NCBI RefSeq assembly: GCF_965219595.1
Contig: NZ_OZ244781.1
Span: 248,001 to 312,000 of the forward strand
Direction: 5' to 3'
Length of the DNA stretch: 64,000 nucleotides
Origin: Poriferisodalis sp022821985
GTDB lineage: Bacteria; Actinomycetota; Acidimicrobiia; Acidimicrobiales; Poriferisodalaceae
Both the position numbers and the translations under genes were made by a program. A model generated the notes under the pieces. That model saw nothing but the letters and a program-made list of their open reading frames with translations. It was not told the DNA's origin and made no database searches. Every line of letters starts with the position of its first letter. The first letter of the stretch is position 1. Shown here piece by piece: positions 33,600 through 42,850 of the stretch.

Positions 33600-34649
33600 T
33601 CACGGCAGGATCGGCAACGACACCCGCAGGTTGCCGGCGTTCCATGCGCCGAGCGCCGGGGCGACGTTCACCTCGTAGGTAGACATGGCCTCCGTCAGCA
33701 CATGGCCCGCAAACGGCCCGATCGACGAGAGATCGGTGGCATCGGTGCGCAGCGAGTCCACACGCAGCACCACCCACAGCTCACCGGTCGGGCTCGCTGC
33801 AGACGGCAGCAGCAGCGGCGCTGTCAGTTCGCCGGGCTCCAGTTCGAGCAGAGCCAGCGCGAGCTCGCCGCCGCCGAACAGATCGAAGGGCTGGCCGCAG
33901 CCGATAGTGCCGTCAGTCTCGGTGAGTCCGGGCAGATTGACCGCGGCAGCGACATCGCCGAGGGGCTCACCAGCCTGTACGCGGTCGGAAGCCGCGACGG
34001 CGTCGGCCTCGGATGTCACGGCCAGCGCACTCACACAGTGAGGCGTCGCCAGCCGCTCGATGCTGGGATCGTCTTCGATAGCGCGCTGCTGAGCGAACTC
34101 CTCGAAGGGGCCCTCGAGGTGGGCCTGCACCTGCGCATTGATCTCTGCGTCAGGGAGGCCGATGTCGACCGGGAAGCCCGATTCGTCCAGCGCGATGCCG
34201 GCGAGGCGCAGCTGGATCATCGACGTGAGCCGGGACACGAATTCCTCGTGCGTCGGGTTCTCCGGGTCGTCCATGAGGGTGACAGGTGACTCGACGATGT
34301 TGGCTCGCACATCACCGATGAGGATCTGACCGCCTGGGAAGCTCGCCGCAACGGCGTCAGCGTCGGCGAGCAGCGCTTGATATGCGGTTTCTTGAGCTGC
34401 GCGCGCCGCGTCACGCTCGGCGCGATCGGCGTCCTCTTGCGCTTGTCGCTCGGCTTCGGTGGCGGCAGCTTGCGCCGCCTCTCGTGACACGACGCCGTCG
34501 CCGTCGGTGTCGAGCTCGGCAATGAGCTCGGCGTCGGGCTCAGGTTCGAGCCCAGTGTGAATGGTGACGACGTCGCCATCGTCCGCACATGCGAACGTCA
34601 GCAGTGCCACCAGCACCAGCGGAGCCAGCAGCGCAGCTCGTCGAGACAT
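33600..34649 (-). CDS. SurA/parvulin-like lipoprotein (probable peptidyl-prolyl isomerase or chaperone)
   Basis: A protein of 349 residues from ATG 34649 with a strong GGGGGAG site. The lipobox LTFAC puts a lipid on Cys 21. A DTDGDGVVS calcium-loop-like stretch and an Ala/Glu-rich coiled region (about 50-95) follow, then a SurA_N-like helical part. The C-terminal portion (ATPHCVSALAVTSEADAVAA through LGELWVVLRVDSL in outline) matches a PpiC-type parvulin domain. It should help fold exported proteins outside the membrane. The location between mfd and mazG fits similar actinobacterial gene orders. Confidence 0.78.
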   Translation of the reverse strand: MSRRAALLAPLVLVALLTFACADDGDVVTIHTGLEPEPDAELIAELDTDGDGVVSREAAQAAATEAERQAQEDADRAERDAARAAQETAYQALLADADAVAASFPGGQILIGDVRANIVESPVTLMDDPENPTHEEFVSRLTSMIQLRLAGIALDESGFPVDIGLPDAEINAQVQAHLEGPFEEFAQQRAIEDDPSIERLATPHCVSALAVTSEADAVAASDRVQAGEPLGDVAAAVNLPGLTETDGTIGCGQPFDLFGGGELALALLELEPGELTAPLLLPSAASPTGELWVVLRVDSLRTDATDLSSIGPFAGHVLTEAMSTYEVNVAPALGAWNAGNLRVSLPILP

Positions 34650-34707
34650 GGAACTCCCCCTGGCACGCACTGCGGGCAGGCTAGGTGCTGGCCGCGCCGG
34701 CAGTGCT

Positions 34708-37700
34708 TCACCCCGATGCAGCCGAGGGCCGCAGCTGCTGGCAGAAGGCGAACAGGTGCCCGACCGTGGCCGGCTTCAGCGCACGGACCGACAGCTGCAC
34801 CTCGCGGTCGTCAGCCTTGTACCGGGCAGCGCTGAACGGCGTGCCAGCACAGATGCGCCGCATACGCAACTCCTCGCTCGCTGTGAGCACGAGCGGCCCG
34901 AAGCGCACCCTGCCGCCGTCGTGGCCCGGAGCGAACGCCACGGTTCGCATGCCGAGCCGGTGACACTCAGTGCGCAGCAGCGCGATGTGCAGCAGCGTCT
35001 GCGCTGCGTCGGGGACAGGTCCGTAACGGTCGATCCATTCGGCTTCGATGTCTGCCACCTCGACCAGCTCGGTCACGGCCCCGAGACGGCGATACGCCTC
35101 GAGGCGGCCCGTAGCGTCAGCCACGTAGTCGTCGGGCAGGTGTGCCGCCAGGGGCAGGTCGATCACGATCTCCGCAGGCTGGTCAGGTGTCTCGCCGTTC
35201 AAGGAGGCGACCGCCTCGCTGACGAGCTCGCAGTAGAGGTCGTAACCGACAGCCGCGATGTGCCCCGACTGCACGCCGCTGAGCAGGTTGCCCGCGCCGC
35301 GCAGCTGAAGGTCGCGCATGGCAATCCGGTACCCCGAGCCCAATTCGGTGGACTCGCCGATCGTGCGGAGGCGCTCATGGGCCTCTTCGGACAGCGAACG
35401 GCCCTCAGGGTGGAACAGGTATGCGTAGGCACGCTGGCCGGACCGGCCCACACGCCCGCGGATCTGGTGCAACTGCCCGAGCCCCAGCAGATCCGCGCGA
35501 TCCACGACCAGCGTGTTGACGCTCGGCATGTCGATGCCCGATTCGATGATGGTCGTACAGACCAGCACGTCGTAGGCGCCGGCCCAGAAATCGATGACGA
35601 TCTGCTCCAGCGTGCCCTCGTCCATCTGGCCGTGCGCCACAGCGATCCGCGCCTCGGGCACCAGTTCTGCCAAGCCCGCCGCCACCACATCGATGTCGGC
35701 AACCCGGTTGTGCACGAAGAACACCTGGCCCTCGCGCAGCAGCTCCCGACGAATGGCCTCACTGACGGCGCGCTCGTCGTACGTGCCGACGTGGGTGAGA
35801 ATGGGCTGGCGCTCGGCGGGCGGCGTTTGCAGCAGCGACAGGTCCCGGATGCCGGTGAGTGCCATCTCGAGCGTGCGCGGAATGGGCGTGGCAGTCAGCG
35901 TCAGCACATCGACTTCGGCACGCAGGTGCTTGATGGACTCCTTGTGGCTCACGCCAAAACGCTGCTCCTCGTCGACCACCAGCAGACCCAAGTTCTTGAA
36001 CTTGACGTCGTCCGACAGCAGCCGGTGCGTGCCGATCACCACATCTACGGTTCCGTCCGCGACCCCGCCGACCACTGCGCGCTGTTCGGCGGGCGTGAGA
36101 AAGCGGCTCAGCACCTCGACCCGGACGGGATGATCGGCATAACGCTCAGCGAACGTCTGGTGGTGCTGTTGGGCCAGCAGAGTGGTCGGCACCAGCACCG
36201 CCGCCTGTTTCCCGGCGCTCACCGCGCAGAACGCGGCCCGTACCGCCACCTCCGTCTTGCCGAAGCCGACATCGCCGCACACCAGTCGATCCATGGGCAC
36301 AGGCTCTGCCATGTCCGTCAGCACCTCGTCGATCGTGCGGCGCTGATCGGGCGTAGGCGTGTAGATGAAACTGTCGGCCAGCTCTGCCATGCCCAGGCCG
36401 TGCGGATCGAATGCGTTGCCCGATGTGGTGATCCGTCGCTGGTACAGCACCACCAGCTCTTGGGCGATCTCGGCCACCGCGGCACGCACCTTGGCCTTCT
36501 GGCGCTGGAAATCGCTGCCACCCATGCGGCTGAGCCGGGGCGTCTCCCCGCCGATATACGGGCGGATGAAATCGATCTGCTCGGTGGGCAGGTAGAGACG
36601 GTCGGTTCCCCGGAACTCCAGCTCGAGGTAATCGCGCTCGTCGTCGCCGAAGGCTCGCCGGACGAGCCCTGCATAACGGGCGATGCCGTGATGGTGATGC
36701 ACGACAAAATCACCGACGCTCAGATCCTCGAACGACGGCACCACGCCGGTCCGGCGTCGGGCTGCGCGATGGGCACGGCGGCGTCCGGTGAACTCCGCCT
36801 CCGGCAGCACTGCCACTCCGGCTGCAGGCGCAATGAAGCCGCCTTCGACGGGCGCCACCACAACGTGACCGCCGGGCGTCGGGGCGAAGCTGCCCGGTTC
36901 ACGGTGCAGGCGCAGCGGCACCTCCTCCGCGCTCAGCGCATCAGCGAGACGGACCGCCGAGCTGTCGCCCTCGGCCGCCACGACGACAATTGGTCGCGCC
37001 GTACCTCCGCCCTCGTGATGCTGTGCACTGCTGGCCTCGTGATGCTGCGCCCCGGTCACGAGCCGGCGGAGCTGCCCCACGAGGCGCTTCGGATCGCCCG
37101 CGGCGGGCAGCCACAGCTCGGTGGCGATGTGCGGCCCCGGCAGGCCGTCCGCCGTGGGTGCCGCCGTGGAGTCGACCGACCACACCGCTGCGGGGCAGTG
37201 CGCCAGCAACCGATCGAATGCAACATGCAGCGGCGGAAACGGAGCCGGGGCATCGTCAGGGGCACTATCGCAGCCCTCATGGCCACGGCCAGGACTCCGC
37301 AGACCCCACGTCACTGCCAGCGACTGCGTGAGGTCATCGGTCTCTGCCTTGATGTCGGCGGCACGATCAGCGAGCCGCCGCGGCTCGCAGAGCAACACCA
37401 GCGAGTCGGGCGCCAGCAGGTCCGGCAGCACGATCTCGTCTGGGGCGAGCCACGGCAGCCACGACTCCATCCCGTCGAAGAGCTCGCCCCGGCTCAGGCG
37501 CTCCATGTGCTCGGCGCACCACGGCTCGCTGACGGCCAAGGCTGCGGCGCGCTCTCGCATAACAGCGTCAGGCCGCATCTCTCGTGCCGGGTAGATCTGC
37601 ATCTGCGCAAGCTCCGCCACCGAACGCTGATCGGCAACCGAGAACTGTGTGAGACGGTCCACCTCGTCGCCCCACAGATCGATGCGCGCCGGCGCGTCGG

Positions 37701-38316
37701 CCGTGGGGCAGAAGACATCCACGATCCCGCCGCGCACCGCAATCTCGCCTCGATGCTCCACCTGATGTTCCCGCCGGTAGCCCCACGCCACCAGCTGCGA
37801 CACCAGCTCGCCCAAGTCGCACCGGTCGCCCCGTGCGACGCGCAGCGATGCTGCCTCGTTGCCGAGAGCGTTCGGGCTGAGCCGCTGCAACAACGCCCGA
37901 ATGGGCGCCACGATCACCTCGGCCCTCGGCTGTGGATCAGGCAAGGTGCCTGCTGTGGACGTGCTTCGCAGCGCCTCCAGCACCGCCAGCCGGCGACCCA
38001 TCGTCTCGGTTGCCGGGCTCACGCGCTCGAACGGCAGCGTCTCCCACGCCGCAAACAGCGCTACCTGTCCTTCCCCCAGCCAGGTGCGGAGATCCTCCGC
38101 GTAGCGCTCGGCTTCGTTGGCGGTAGCGGTGACGACAAGGATCGGTGTGCGCGATCCCAGCGTCGCCAATCCGGCGGCGACGAAGGGGCGGGCTCCCTCG
38201 GCCACGGCAATCGAGCCGGACGCCCGGCCCAGCATCGACACGAAGCCGTGGTCGTTGCCGAGGCGCTCGGTCAGCCCCCGCAACGGTGCGTCGCTGACTG
38301 GGCTTGCCGGGCTCAC
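34708..38316 (-). CDS. mfd: transcription-repair coupling factor Mfd
   Basis: A 1202-residue Mfd. The UvrB-like N-terminal domains, the RNA-polymerase-interaction domain (SVGDFVVHHHHGIARY, about residue 530), the superfamily 2 motor with Walker A CGDVGFGKTE (about 675), DEEQ box VVDEEQRFGV (about 780) and TATPIPRTLEM, and the TRCF C-terminal domain are all present. It releases stalled RNA polymerase and recruits UvrA. A variable loop near residue 430 holds two copies of AQHHE. It overlaps pth by ATGA. Confidence 0.97.
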   Translation of the reverse strand: MSPASPVSDAPLRGLTERLGNDHGFVSMLGRASGSIAVAEGARPFVAAGLATLGSRTPILVVTATANEAERYAEDLRTWLGEGQVALFAAWETLPFERVSPATETMGRRLAVLEALRSTSTAGTLPDPQPRAEVIVAPIRALLQRLSPNALGNEAASLRVARGDRCDLGELVSQLVAWGYRREHQVEHRGEIAVRGGIVDVFCPTADAPARIDLWGDEVDRLTQFSVADQRSVAELAQMQIYPAREMRPDAVMRERAAALAVSEPWCAEHMERLSRGELFDGMESWLPWLAPDEIVLPDLLAPDSLVLLCEPRRLADRAADIKAETDDLTQSLAVTWGLRSPGRGHEGCDSAPDDAPAPFPPLHVAFDRLLAHCPAAVWSVDSTAAPTADGLPGPHIATELWLPAAGDPKRLVGQLRRLVTGAQHHEASSAQHHEGGGTARPIVVVAAEGDSSAVRLADALSAEEVPLRLHREPGSFAPTPGGHVVVAPVEGGFIAPAAGVAVLPEAEFTGRRRAHRAARRRTGVVPSFEDLSVGDFVVHHHHGIARYAGLVRRAFGDDERDYLELEFRGTDRLYLPTEQIDFIRPYIGGETPRLSRMGGSDFQRQKAKVRAAVAEIAQELVVLYQRRITTSGNAFDPHGLGMAELADSFIYTPTPDQRRTIDEVLTDMAEPVPMDRLVCGDVGFGKTEVAVRAAFCAVSAGKQAAVLVPTTLLAQQHHQTFAERYADHPVRVEVLSRFLTPAEQRAVVGGVADGTVDVVIGTHRLLSDDVKFKNLGLLVVDEEQRFGVSHKESIKHLRAEVDVLTLTATPIPRTLEMALTGIRDLSLLQTPPAERQPILTHVGTYDERAVSEAIRRELLREGQVFFVHNRVADIDVVAAGLAELVPEARIAVAHGQMDEGTLEQIVIDFWAGAYDVLVCTTIIESGIDMPSVNTLVVDRADLLGLGQLHQIRGRVGRSGQRAYAYLFHPEGRSLSEEAHERLRTIGESTELGSGYRIAMRDLQLRGAGNLLSGVQSGHIAAVGYDLYCELVSEAVASLNGETPDQPAEIVIDLPLAAHLPDDYVADATGRLEAYRRLGAVTELVEVADIEAEWIDRYGPVPDAAQTLLHIALLRTECHRLGMRTVAFAPGHDGGRVRFGPLVLTASEELRMRRICAGTPFSAARYKADDREVQLSVRALKPATVGHLFAFCQQLRPSAASG

Positions 38317-38954
38317 TGGGCTTGGGGATCCCGTCCCCGCCGCCGAGCGTTCGTGACGGTCATCGCCGCCTCCATGCCCTCGCGCACCAGCACCTCAAGC
38401 CCTGCTACCGCGAGGTCTACGGCTGTTTCGATCAATGGCTCTTCGTGACCCCTCGGCCGCTGCAGCACCCACTTCTTGCCGGCTTCGGGCCGGGGCGGCT
38501 TGCCAATGCCGATGCGCAGTCGCGCGAAGTCCCGAGTGCCGAGCTGGTTGGCGATCGACGCCAAGCCGTTGTGACCGGCGGTCCCGCCGCCCGACTTGAA
38601 ACGCACCTGGCCGGGCTCGAGGTCGAGCTCATCATGGACGACGACAAGGCGTGACGGCTCGACGATGCCGTGGCGCTTCACCAGCACGCCTACGCTGCGG
38701 CCGCTCTCGTTCATGAACGTGGTCGGGCATGCGAGCGTGAGGCGACGCTCGCCCAGCGTGGCCTGTGCCACTCGAGCGTGCTCGCGTCGCTGCACCGCGA
38801 AGTCGCACCGGAGCTTCGAGGCCCAGCGTTCGGTGGCCTCGGCTCCCACGTTGTGACGGCTTCCGGCATAGCGCTCGCCAGGATTGCCGAGACCCACCAC
38901 CAGCCAGTCTGCGGCTGTTCCCCGCCGCGCGGCCGCCCGGCGGAACACGGACAC
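38313..38954 (-). CDS. pth: peptidyl-tRNA hydrolase
   Basis: A 213-residue Pth that recycles peptidyl-tRNA. VVGLGNPGERYAGSRHNVG holds the catalytic His, FMNESG and VVHDELDLEPGQVRFK the catalytic Asp region, and GGGTAGHNGL the substrate loop. The ATGA overlap with mfd and the 8-base gap after rplY match the usual rplY-pth-mfd order. Confidence 0.96.
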   Translation of the reverse strand: MSVFRRAAARRGTAADWLVVGLGNPGERYAGSRHNVGAEATERWASKLRCDFAVQRREHARVAQATLGERRLTLACPTTFMNESGRSVGVLVKRHGIVEPSRLVVVHDELDLEPGQVRFKSGGGTAGHNGLASIANQLGTRDFARLRIGIGKPPRPEAGKKWVLQRPRGHEEPLIETAVDLAVAGLEVLVREGMEAAMTVTNARRRGRDPQAQ

Positions 38955-38962
38955 CGGGGCGT

Positions 38963-39607
38963 TCAGTCCTCGTCGTCGGCTTCGTCAGCGTCGTCGAGGG
39001 CGTCAGCGTCGGCCGGCTCGCCTTCCTCGTCGACCTGCTCGGCGGCGACGGCAGCGCGCGTCCGCTGTGCGATCGCTACCAGCGTGTCGTCATCGAGCAA
39101 GCTCTCCATGCCCTCCGGCAGGGTGAGATCGCTGACGCGGATCGGGTTATCCAGCGAGAGCGACTCCACGTCGACGTCGAAGGCCGGGGGGATCACCCCC
39201 GCGGGCGATTCGACGTGCAGCGACATGAGCTGCTGCTGCACCACTGCGCCCTCACGGCCCGCCTGCGCCGCCTCGCCGACCAGCCGGATTGGCACATCCA
39301 CCACTAGGCGCTCGTCGAGCGAGATCAGCAGGAAATCGACATGCGTAACGCGGTTGGCGATCGTGTCGCGTTGCATGTCCTTGACGATGGTGAGGTGGTT
39401 CTTGCCCTCGACCTCAAGGGTGATGATCGCGTTCGGGCCCGCTGCGTTCAGCGCAGCCCGAAACCGCAGCCGGTCCAGCGTGATCGACACAGGCTCGCTG
39501 CCGTGGCCGTACATCACTGCCGGGATCTTGTCTTCGGCGCGCAGACGCCGCGATGGACCCGAGCCGGTGGCATGACGGGTCTCGGCGATGAGCTTCAGCT
39601 GTTCCAT
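38963..39607 (-). CDS. rplY: 50S ribosomal protein bL25 (CTC form)
   Basis: A 214-residue bL25 of the long CTC type: an N-terminal 5S rRNA-binding domain (MEQLKLIAETR, RRLRAEDKIPAVMYG) and a C-terminal TL5/CTC domain (PAGVIPPAFDVDVESLSLDNPIRVSDL in outline). The last 25 residues are acidic and low-complexity. ATG 39607 has a GAAAGG site; the upstream ATG at 39625 is not supported. Confidence 0.95.
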   Translation of the reverse strand: MEQLKLIAETRHATGSGPSRRLRAEDKIPAVMYGHGSEPVSITLDRLRFRAALNAAGPNAIITLEVEGKNHLTIVKDMQRDTIANRVTHVDFLLISLDERLVVDVPIRLVGEAAQAGREGAVVQQQLMSLHVESPAGVIPPAFDVDVESLSLDNPIRVSDLTLPEGMESLLDDDTLVAIAQRTRAAVAAEQVDEEGEPADADALDDADEADDED

Positions 39608-39664
39608 GCTGGCCCTTTCGAGCACTGGGCGCCTAGTCGATAGCGACGAGACAGCCTACGAGTC

Positions 39665-40648
39665 TCAGAACAGGTTCTGGCCGTCGAATATCTCCGACAC
39701 CGATGCGTCCTCGAACACCGATTCCAGGGCATCGGCGAACACGCCAGCGACGCTCAGCACCACCAGCTTGTCGAACTGCTTTGAGCTGGGGATCGGCACG
39801 GTGTTGGTGACGATGACCTGGCTCAGCGAGGAGTTCTTCAAGCGGTCCACCGCCGGCTCGGAAAACAGGCCGTGCGTGCTCGCACACATCACGTCGGCGG
39901 CGCCGTTGGCGACCAGCGTCTCGGTGGCCGAGCAGATGGTGCCCGCGGTGTCGATCATGTCGTCGATGATCACGCAGGTGCGGCCCGCCACCTCGCCCAT
40001 GATGCCGAGCGCCTCTGACTCGTTGGCGTTGTCGGTGGCACGACGCTTGTAGATCGACGCGACGTCACAGCCCAGCCGTGTCGCGTAACGCTCCGCCACC
40101 TTCACTCGGCCGGTGTCTGGCGACACGATCACAGAGTCGGGGCCCATGACGCCGGACAAGTAGTCGATGAGCACCGGCGCGGCCGTCAGATGATCCACCG
40201 GGCCGTCGAAGAAACCTTGGATCTGACCGCTGTGCAGGTCGATCGACACGAGACGCTCAGCCCCGGCGACGGTGAACAGGTCGGCCAGCAGGCGTGCGGT
40301 GATCGGCTCGCGGCCGGCTGCCTTGCGATCCTGGCGGGCGTACCCATACAGCGGCGCCACTGCGGTGATGCGCTTGGCCGAAGCGCGCCGGGCGGCGTCG
40401 ACCATGATGAGCTGCTCCATGATCGCGTCGTTGGGGCTCATGGTCTCGCAGGCGGCATGGCTCTGGATGATGAACACATCGCCGCCGCGGATCGACTCGG
40501 CAAACTTGCACTTGATCTCGCCGTTGGCGAAATCGATGAGCCCAGGGTCACCGAGTTCTACGCCGAGCTGCTCGGCAATCTCGGTCGCCAACTCCGGATT
40601 CGCCCTGCCGCTGAACAAGTGCAGGCGCTTCTTGGTGACCAGCTCCAT
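39665..40648 (-). CDS. prs: ribose-phosphate pyrophosphokinase
   Basis: A 327-residue PRPP synthetase. IDFANGEIKCKFAESIRGGDVF, the ATP site YGYARQDRKAAGREPITARL in outline, DLHSGQIQGFF and the PRPP loop VIIDDMIDTAGTI are all conserved. ATG 40648 follows AAAGGA. It supplies PRPP for nucleotide, histidine and NAD synthesis. The order glmU-prs-rplY is as in M. tuberculosis. Confidence 0.97.
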   Translation of the reverse strand: MELVTKKRLHLFSGRANPELATEIAEQLGVELGDPGLIDFANGEIKCKFAESIRGGDVFIIQSHAACETMSPNDAIMEQLIMVDAARRASAKRITAVAPLYGYARQDRKAAGREPITARLLADLFTVAGAERLVSIDLHSGQIQGFFDGPVDHLTAAPVLIDYLSGVMGPDSVIVSPDTGRVKVAERYATRLGCDVASIYKRRATDNANESEALGIMGEVAGRTCVIIDDMIDTAGTICSATETLVANGAADVMCASTHGLFSEPAVDRLKNSSLSQVIVTNTVPIPSSKQFDKLVVLSVAGVFADALESVFEDASVSEIFDGQNLF

Positions 40649-40848
40649 TGCGTGTTCCTTTCGCAGCAGTCCCCTGGGCGCCGCGCTCAGCGCAGACGCC
40701 TTCACAACAGCACTAGCTGGGGATTGGGCAGAACGCTCGGCAATGGGTTTTGGCGGCATGTTCAGCAGTCCGGCGACAGTTGTGAGACTACCCGACCGCA
40801 CCGCCGGAACCCCGGAGATTCAGGCATTATTGGCTGTGCAGCGGATGC

Positions 40849-41640
40849 TCAGCGGCTTGTGCGCGCAGCCAGCGCCGCTTCGCAGGCCGCGAGCTGATCG
40901 GCGTCGTTCACGCCCATCGCTTCAGATGCGTCGTCGAGAGCCACCGCGGTGATCGATTCGCCGCTGCGGGCGAGCAGGCCGATGGCGTCGGGGAGGTAGT
41001 ACTCAGAGGCGGCGTTTGCGAGACGCAGCTGCGGCAGCACCTGGCGCAGCTTGGCCGCGTCGAAGCAGTACACGCCGGCATTGATCTCGTTGATCTGCGC
41101 CACCGATGGCGTCGCATCGCGTTGCTCGACGACCGTCAGGCCGGCCGCGTCACGCACGATGCGTCCATAGCCGGTGGGATCGCTGACGTGAGCCGTCAGC
41201 AAGCTGGCGGCGGCACCGGCGCGGCGTCGCTCAGCGACGACGTGCCGCAGCGTCGTCGCTCGCAGCAACGGCGTGTCGCCTGGCAACACCAAGACATCAC
41301 TGGCGTCTGAGTGCCGATCCAACGCGGACAGACCCACGCGTGCTGCGTCGCCGGTGCCGAGCTGGGCCGGTTGTGTCGCGAACATCAGCCGGTCGGCTTG
41401 GGGCGCTTCGGCCCCGACGGCCTCGCGGACCTGAGCTGCGCCGTGCCCGACCACCACTACGACCGGCGCCGCGTCGACTGCAGCCAAGGCATCAAGCACT
41501 CGCAGCACCATGGCACGGCCACCGATCAGATGGAGCGGCTTCGGCAGGTCCGAGCCCATGCGGGTACCGGCGCCCGCTGCGAGCACGACGGCCGCGCACG
41601 GCGGCGTCATGGGGCCTGACGTCATCGGGTCAGGCGGCAT
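40849..41640 (-). CDS. glmU: GlmU-like uridyltransferase domain only
   Basis: About 263 residues from ATG 41640 (ATGs at 41625 and 41610 are also possible). VVLAAGAGTRMGSDLPKPLHLIGG is the nucleotidyltransferase signature of GlmU, and GTGDAARVGL, VLPGDTPLL and EINAGVYCFD are usual UDP-GlcNAc pyrophosphorylase motifs. The protein stops after the catalytic domain: the hexapeptide-repeat acetyltransferase half of normal GlmU is missing, and no trace is seen in the next 200 bases before prs. It sits just downstream of tRNA-Gln, where glmU is expected. Another gene must acetylate glucosamine 1-phosphate, or this is a different sugar nucleotidyltransferase. Confidence 0.8.
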   Translation of the reverse strand: MPPDPMTSGPMTPPCAAVVLAAGAGTRMGSDLPKPLHLIGGRAMVLRVLDALAAVDAAPVVVVVGHGAAQVREAVGAEAPQADRLMFATQPAQLGTGDAARVGLSALDRHSDASDVLVLPGDTPLLRATTLRHVVAERRRAGAAASLLTAHVSDPTGYGRIVRDAAGLTVVEQRDATPSVAQINEINAGVYCFDAAKLRQVLPQLRLANAASEYYLPDAIGLLARSGESITAVALDDASEAMGVNDADQLAACEAALAARTSR

Positions 41641-41669
41641 CGTGCTGGTTCGCCGCATGAAACCAAGTG

Positions 41670-41741
41670 TTCGGGGAGGAGGACTCGAACCTCCATTGCC
41701 GGGACCAAAACCCGATGTCCTACCAATTGAACGATCCCCGA
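41670..41741 (-). tRNA. tRNA-Gln (anticodon TTG)
   Basis: On the minus strand 72 bases fold as a tRNA: acceptor TCGGGGA with TCCCCGA, D stem GTTC/GGAC, anticodon stem TCGGG/CCCGG with loop TTTTGGT (anticodon TTG, reading CAA), four-base variable region and T arm GGAGG-TTCGAGT-CCTCC. The discriminator is A. The CCA end is not encoded (ACA follows). It is just upstream of glmU. Confidence 0.96.
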
Positions 41742-41860
41742 TAGCGCCGGTCTCAGCAGGCGGGCTGCCTGTGGATCGAGGGTAGCGACCCGCTTCGGCG
41801 CCATCGTCACGAATTCGGCTCGTGGCAGTGCCCCTCGGAGGCGCTAGCGTTCGGCTCTCC

Positions 41861-41956
41861 ATGGGATCGCTGGTCAAGAAGCGCCGCAAGCGGATGCGCA
41901 AGAAGAAGCACCGCAAGATGCTGCGGCGGACGCGCTACCAGCGTCGCAACCGCTGA
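41861..41956 (+). CDS. small ribosomal protein bS22-like (AURKAIP1/COX24 domain)
   Basis: A 31-residue, very basic protein (MGSLVKKRRKRMRKKKHRK, ending RRTRYQRRNR). It is almost the same in pattern as the mycobacterial 33-residue protein bS22 found in 30S structures, which belongs to the COX24/AURKAIP1 family. It is too short for ordinary gene finders. It lies alone on the plus strand between the tRNA-Gln/glmU unit and ispE, with which it converges. Confidence 0.9.
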   Translation: MGSLVKKRRKRMRKKKHRKMLRRTRYQRRNR

Positions 41957-41982
41957 CCTGCGTCCATCTGGGCAACCACCAA

Positions 41983-42843
41983 CTAGTGGAGCCGCCCGAT
42001 GGCGCGTGCTTCTGCTGTGCGGGCACCATCGCCAGCCGGCTTCTGCGCGCCTGCGCCGAATGGTGCGGGGACGAACCAGGTGCCGCCGCTTCCGGCCAGC
42101 TGTGGCGTACGCCCGGTGACTGCCTCGAGGTCGTCGCGCCAGGCCGAAAGCTCGGGATAGGCGGCGAGCGCGGCCGGTTCAAGGTCATTGGCGTTCGGAC
42201 CGGACGGGCCGCCGAGCTCGTCCCATGCGCCGTACACCGCCGCCGTGTCGACCTGGACCGGCGGCATCCACAACAGGAACGACTGGTCCCGGAATGGGAG
42301 CGGCTCGATGATGTCGCCGATTCCAGCGACGCGAGCACGCCCGCCGACAAGGCAGAACGCCACGTCGGCACCGAGGGTCGCCGCCTGCTGCGGTGTGACG
42401 ACGGCGCGCGTCTGTGGACGAGACATCGAGCCCGTGGCTGCTGCGTCGGCTGTCTCGACGGCAGTCATCCGATTGGCCCAACGGAGCACGGCGGCTGCGT
42501 CGGCCGATCCCCCGCCGAGGCCCGCACCGGGCGGGATGCGCTTGCGAACCTCGACGTGGGCGGTCCTGCCAGCAAGCTCGAGCGCCCGGATCACCAGGTT
42601 CGACCTGTCAGCAGGGATGTCCCAGTCGGTCGTTGCGCTGGCGGTGCCATTCGCCGCGAGATCCGGAACGATCTCGACCGACTGCTGCGAACTGGGATGC
42701 ACGATGACCTCGTCACACAGATCGAGCGTCACCATCTCAGCATCGATGAAGTGATAGCCGTCATCCCGGATGCCGGTGATCCGCAGCCGCTGCGTCAGTT
42801 TCGCCGGGGCGAGCAGCCGGACCGCCTGGGTATGCGCCTCCAC
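41983..42843 (-). CDS. ispE: 4-diphosphocytidyl-2-C-methyl-D-erythritol kinase
   Basis: A GHMP kinase of about 286 residues in the MEP isoprenoid pathway. The start APAKLTQRLRITGIRDDGYHFID matches the IspE N-terminus in outline, and the ATP loop PPGAGLGGGSADAAA and late LAGSGGTWF (usually GSG-S) are present. GTG 42843 lies 7 bases after the ksgA stop. The middle (about 140-165) has a Thr/Ala-rich insertion. It follows ksgA as in M. tuberculosis Rv1010-Rv1011. Confidence 0.93.
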   Translation of the reverse strand: MEAHTQAVRLLAPAKLTQRLRITGIRDDGYHFIDAEMVTLDLCDEVIVHPSSQQSVEIVPDLAANGTASATTDWDIPADRSNLVIRALELAGRTAHVEVRKRIPPGAGLGGGSADAAAVLRWANRMTAVETADAAATGSMSRPQTRAVVTPQQAATLGADVAFCLVGGRARVAGIGDIIEPLPFRDQSFLLWMPPVQVDTAAVYGAWDELGGPSGPNANDLEPAALAAYPELSAWRDDLEAVTGRTPQLAGSGGTWFVPAPFGAGAQKPAGDGARTAEARAIGRLH

Positions 42844-42850
42844 AGCCAGC

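Noticed and set aside
34561..38448. A 1295-codon open frame on the plus strand opposite mfd
   Set aside because: It lies antisense to a full-length, motif-rich mfd, and its translation is a high-GC shadow with no recognisable domain.
41600..41670. Start of the GlmU-like gene upstream of 41640 (ATG 41658 or further)
   Set aside because: Those starts add unrelated residues and reach into the tRNA-Gln gene; 41640 or one of the two next ATGs fits the conserved N-terminus.
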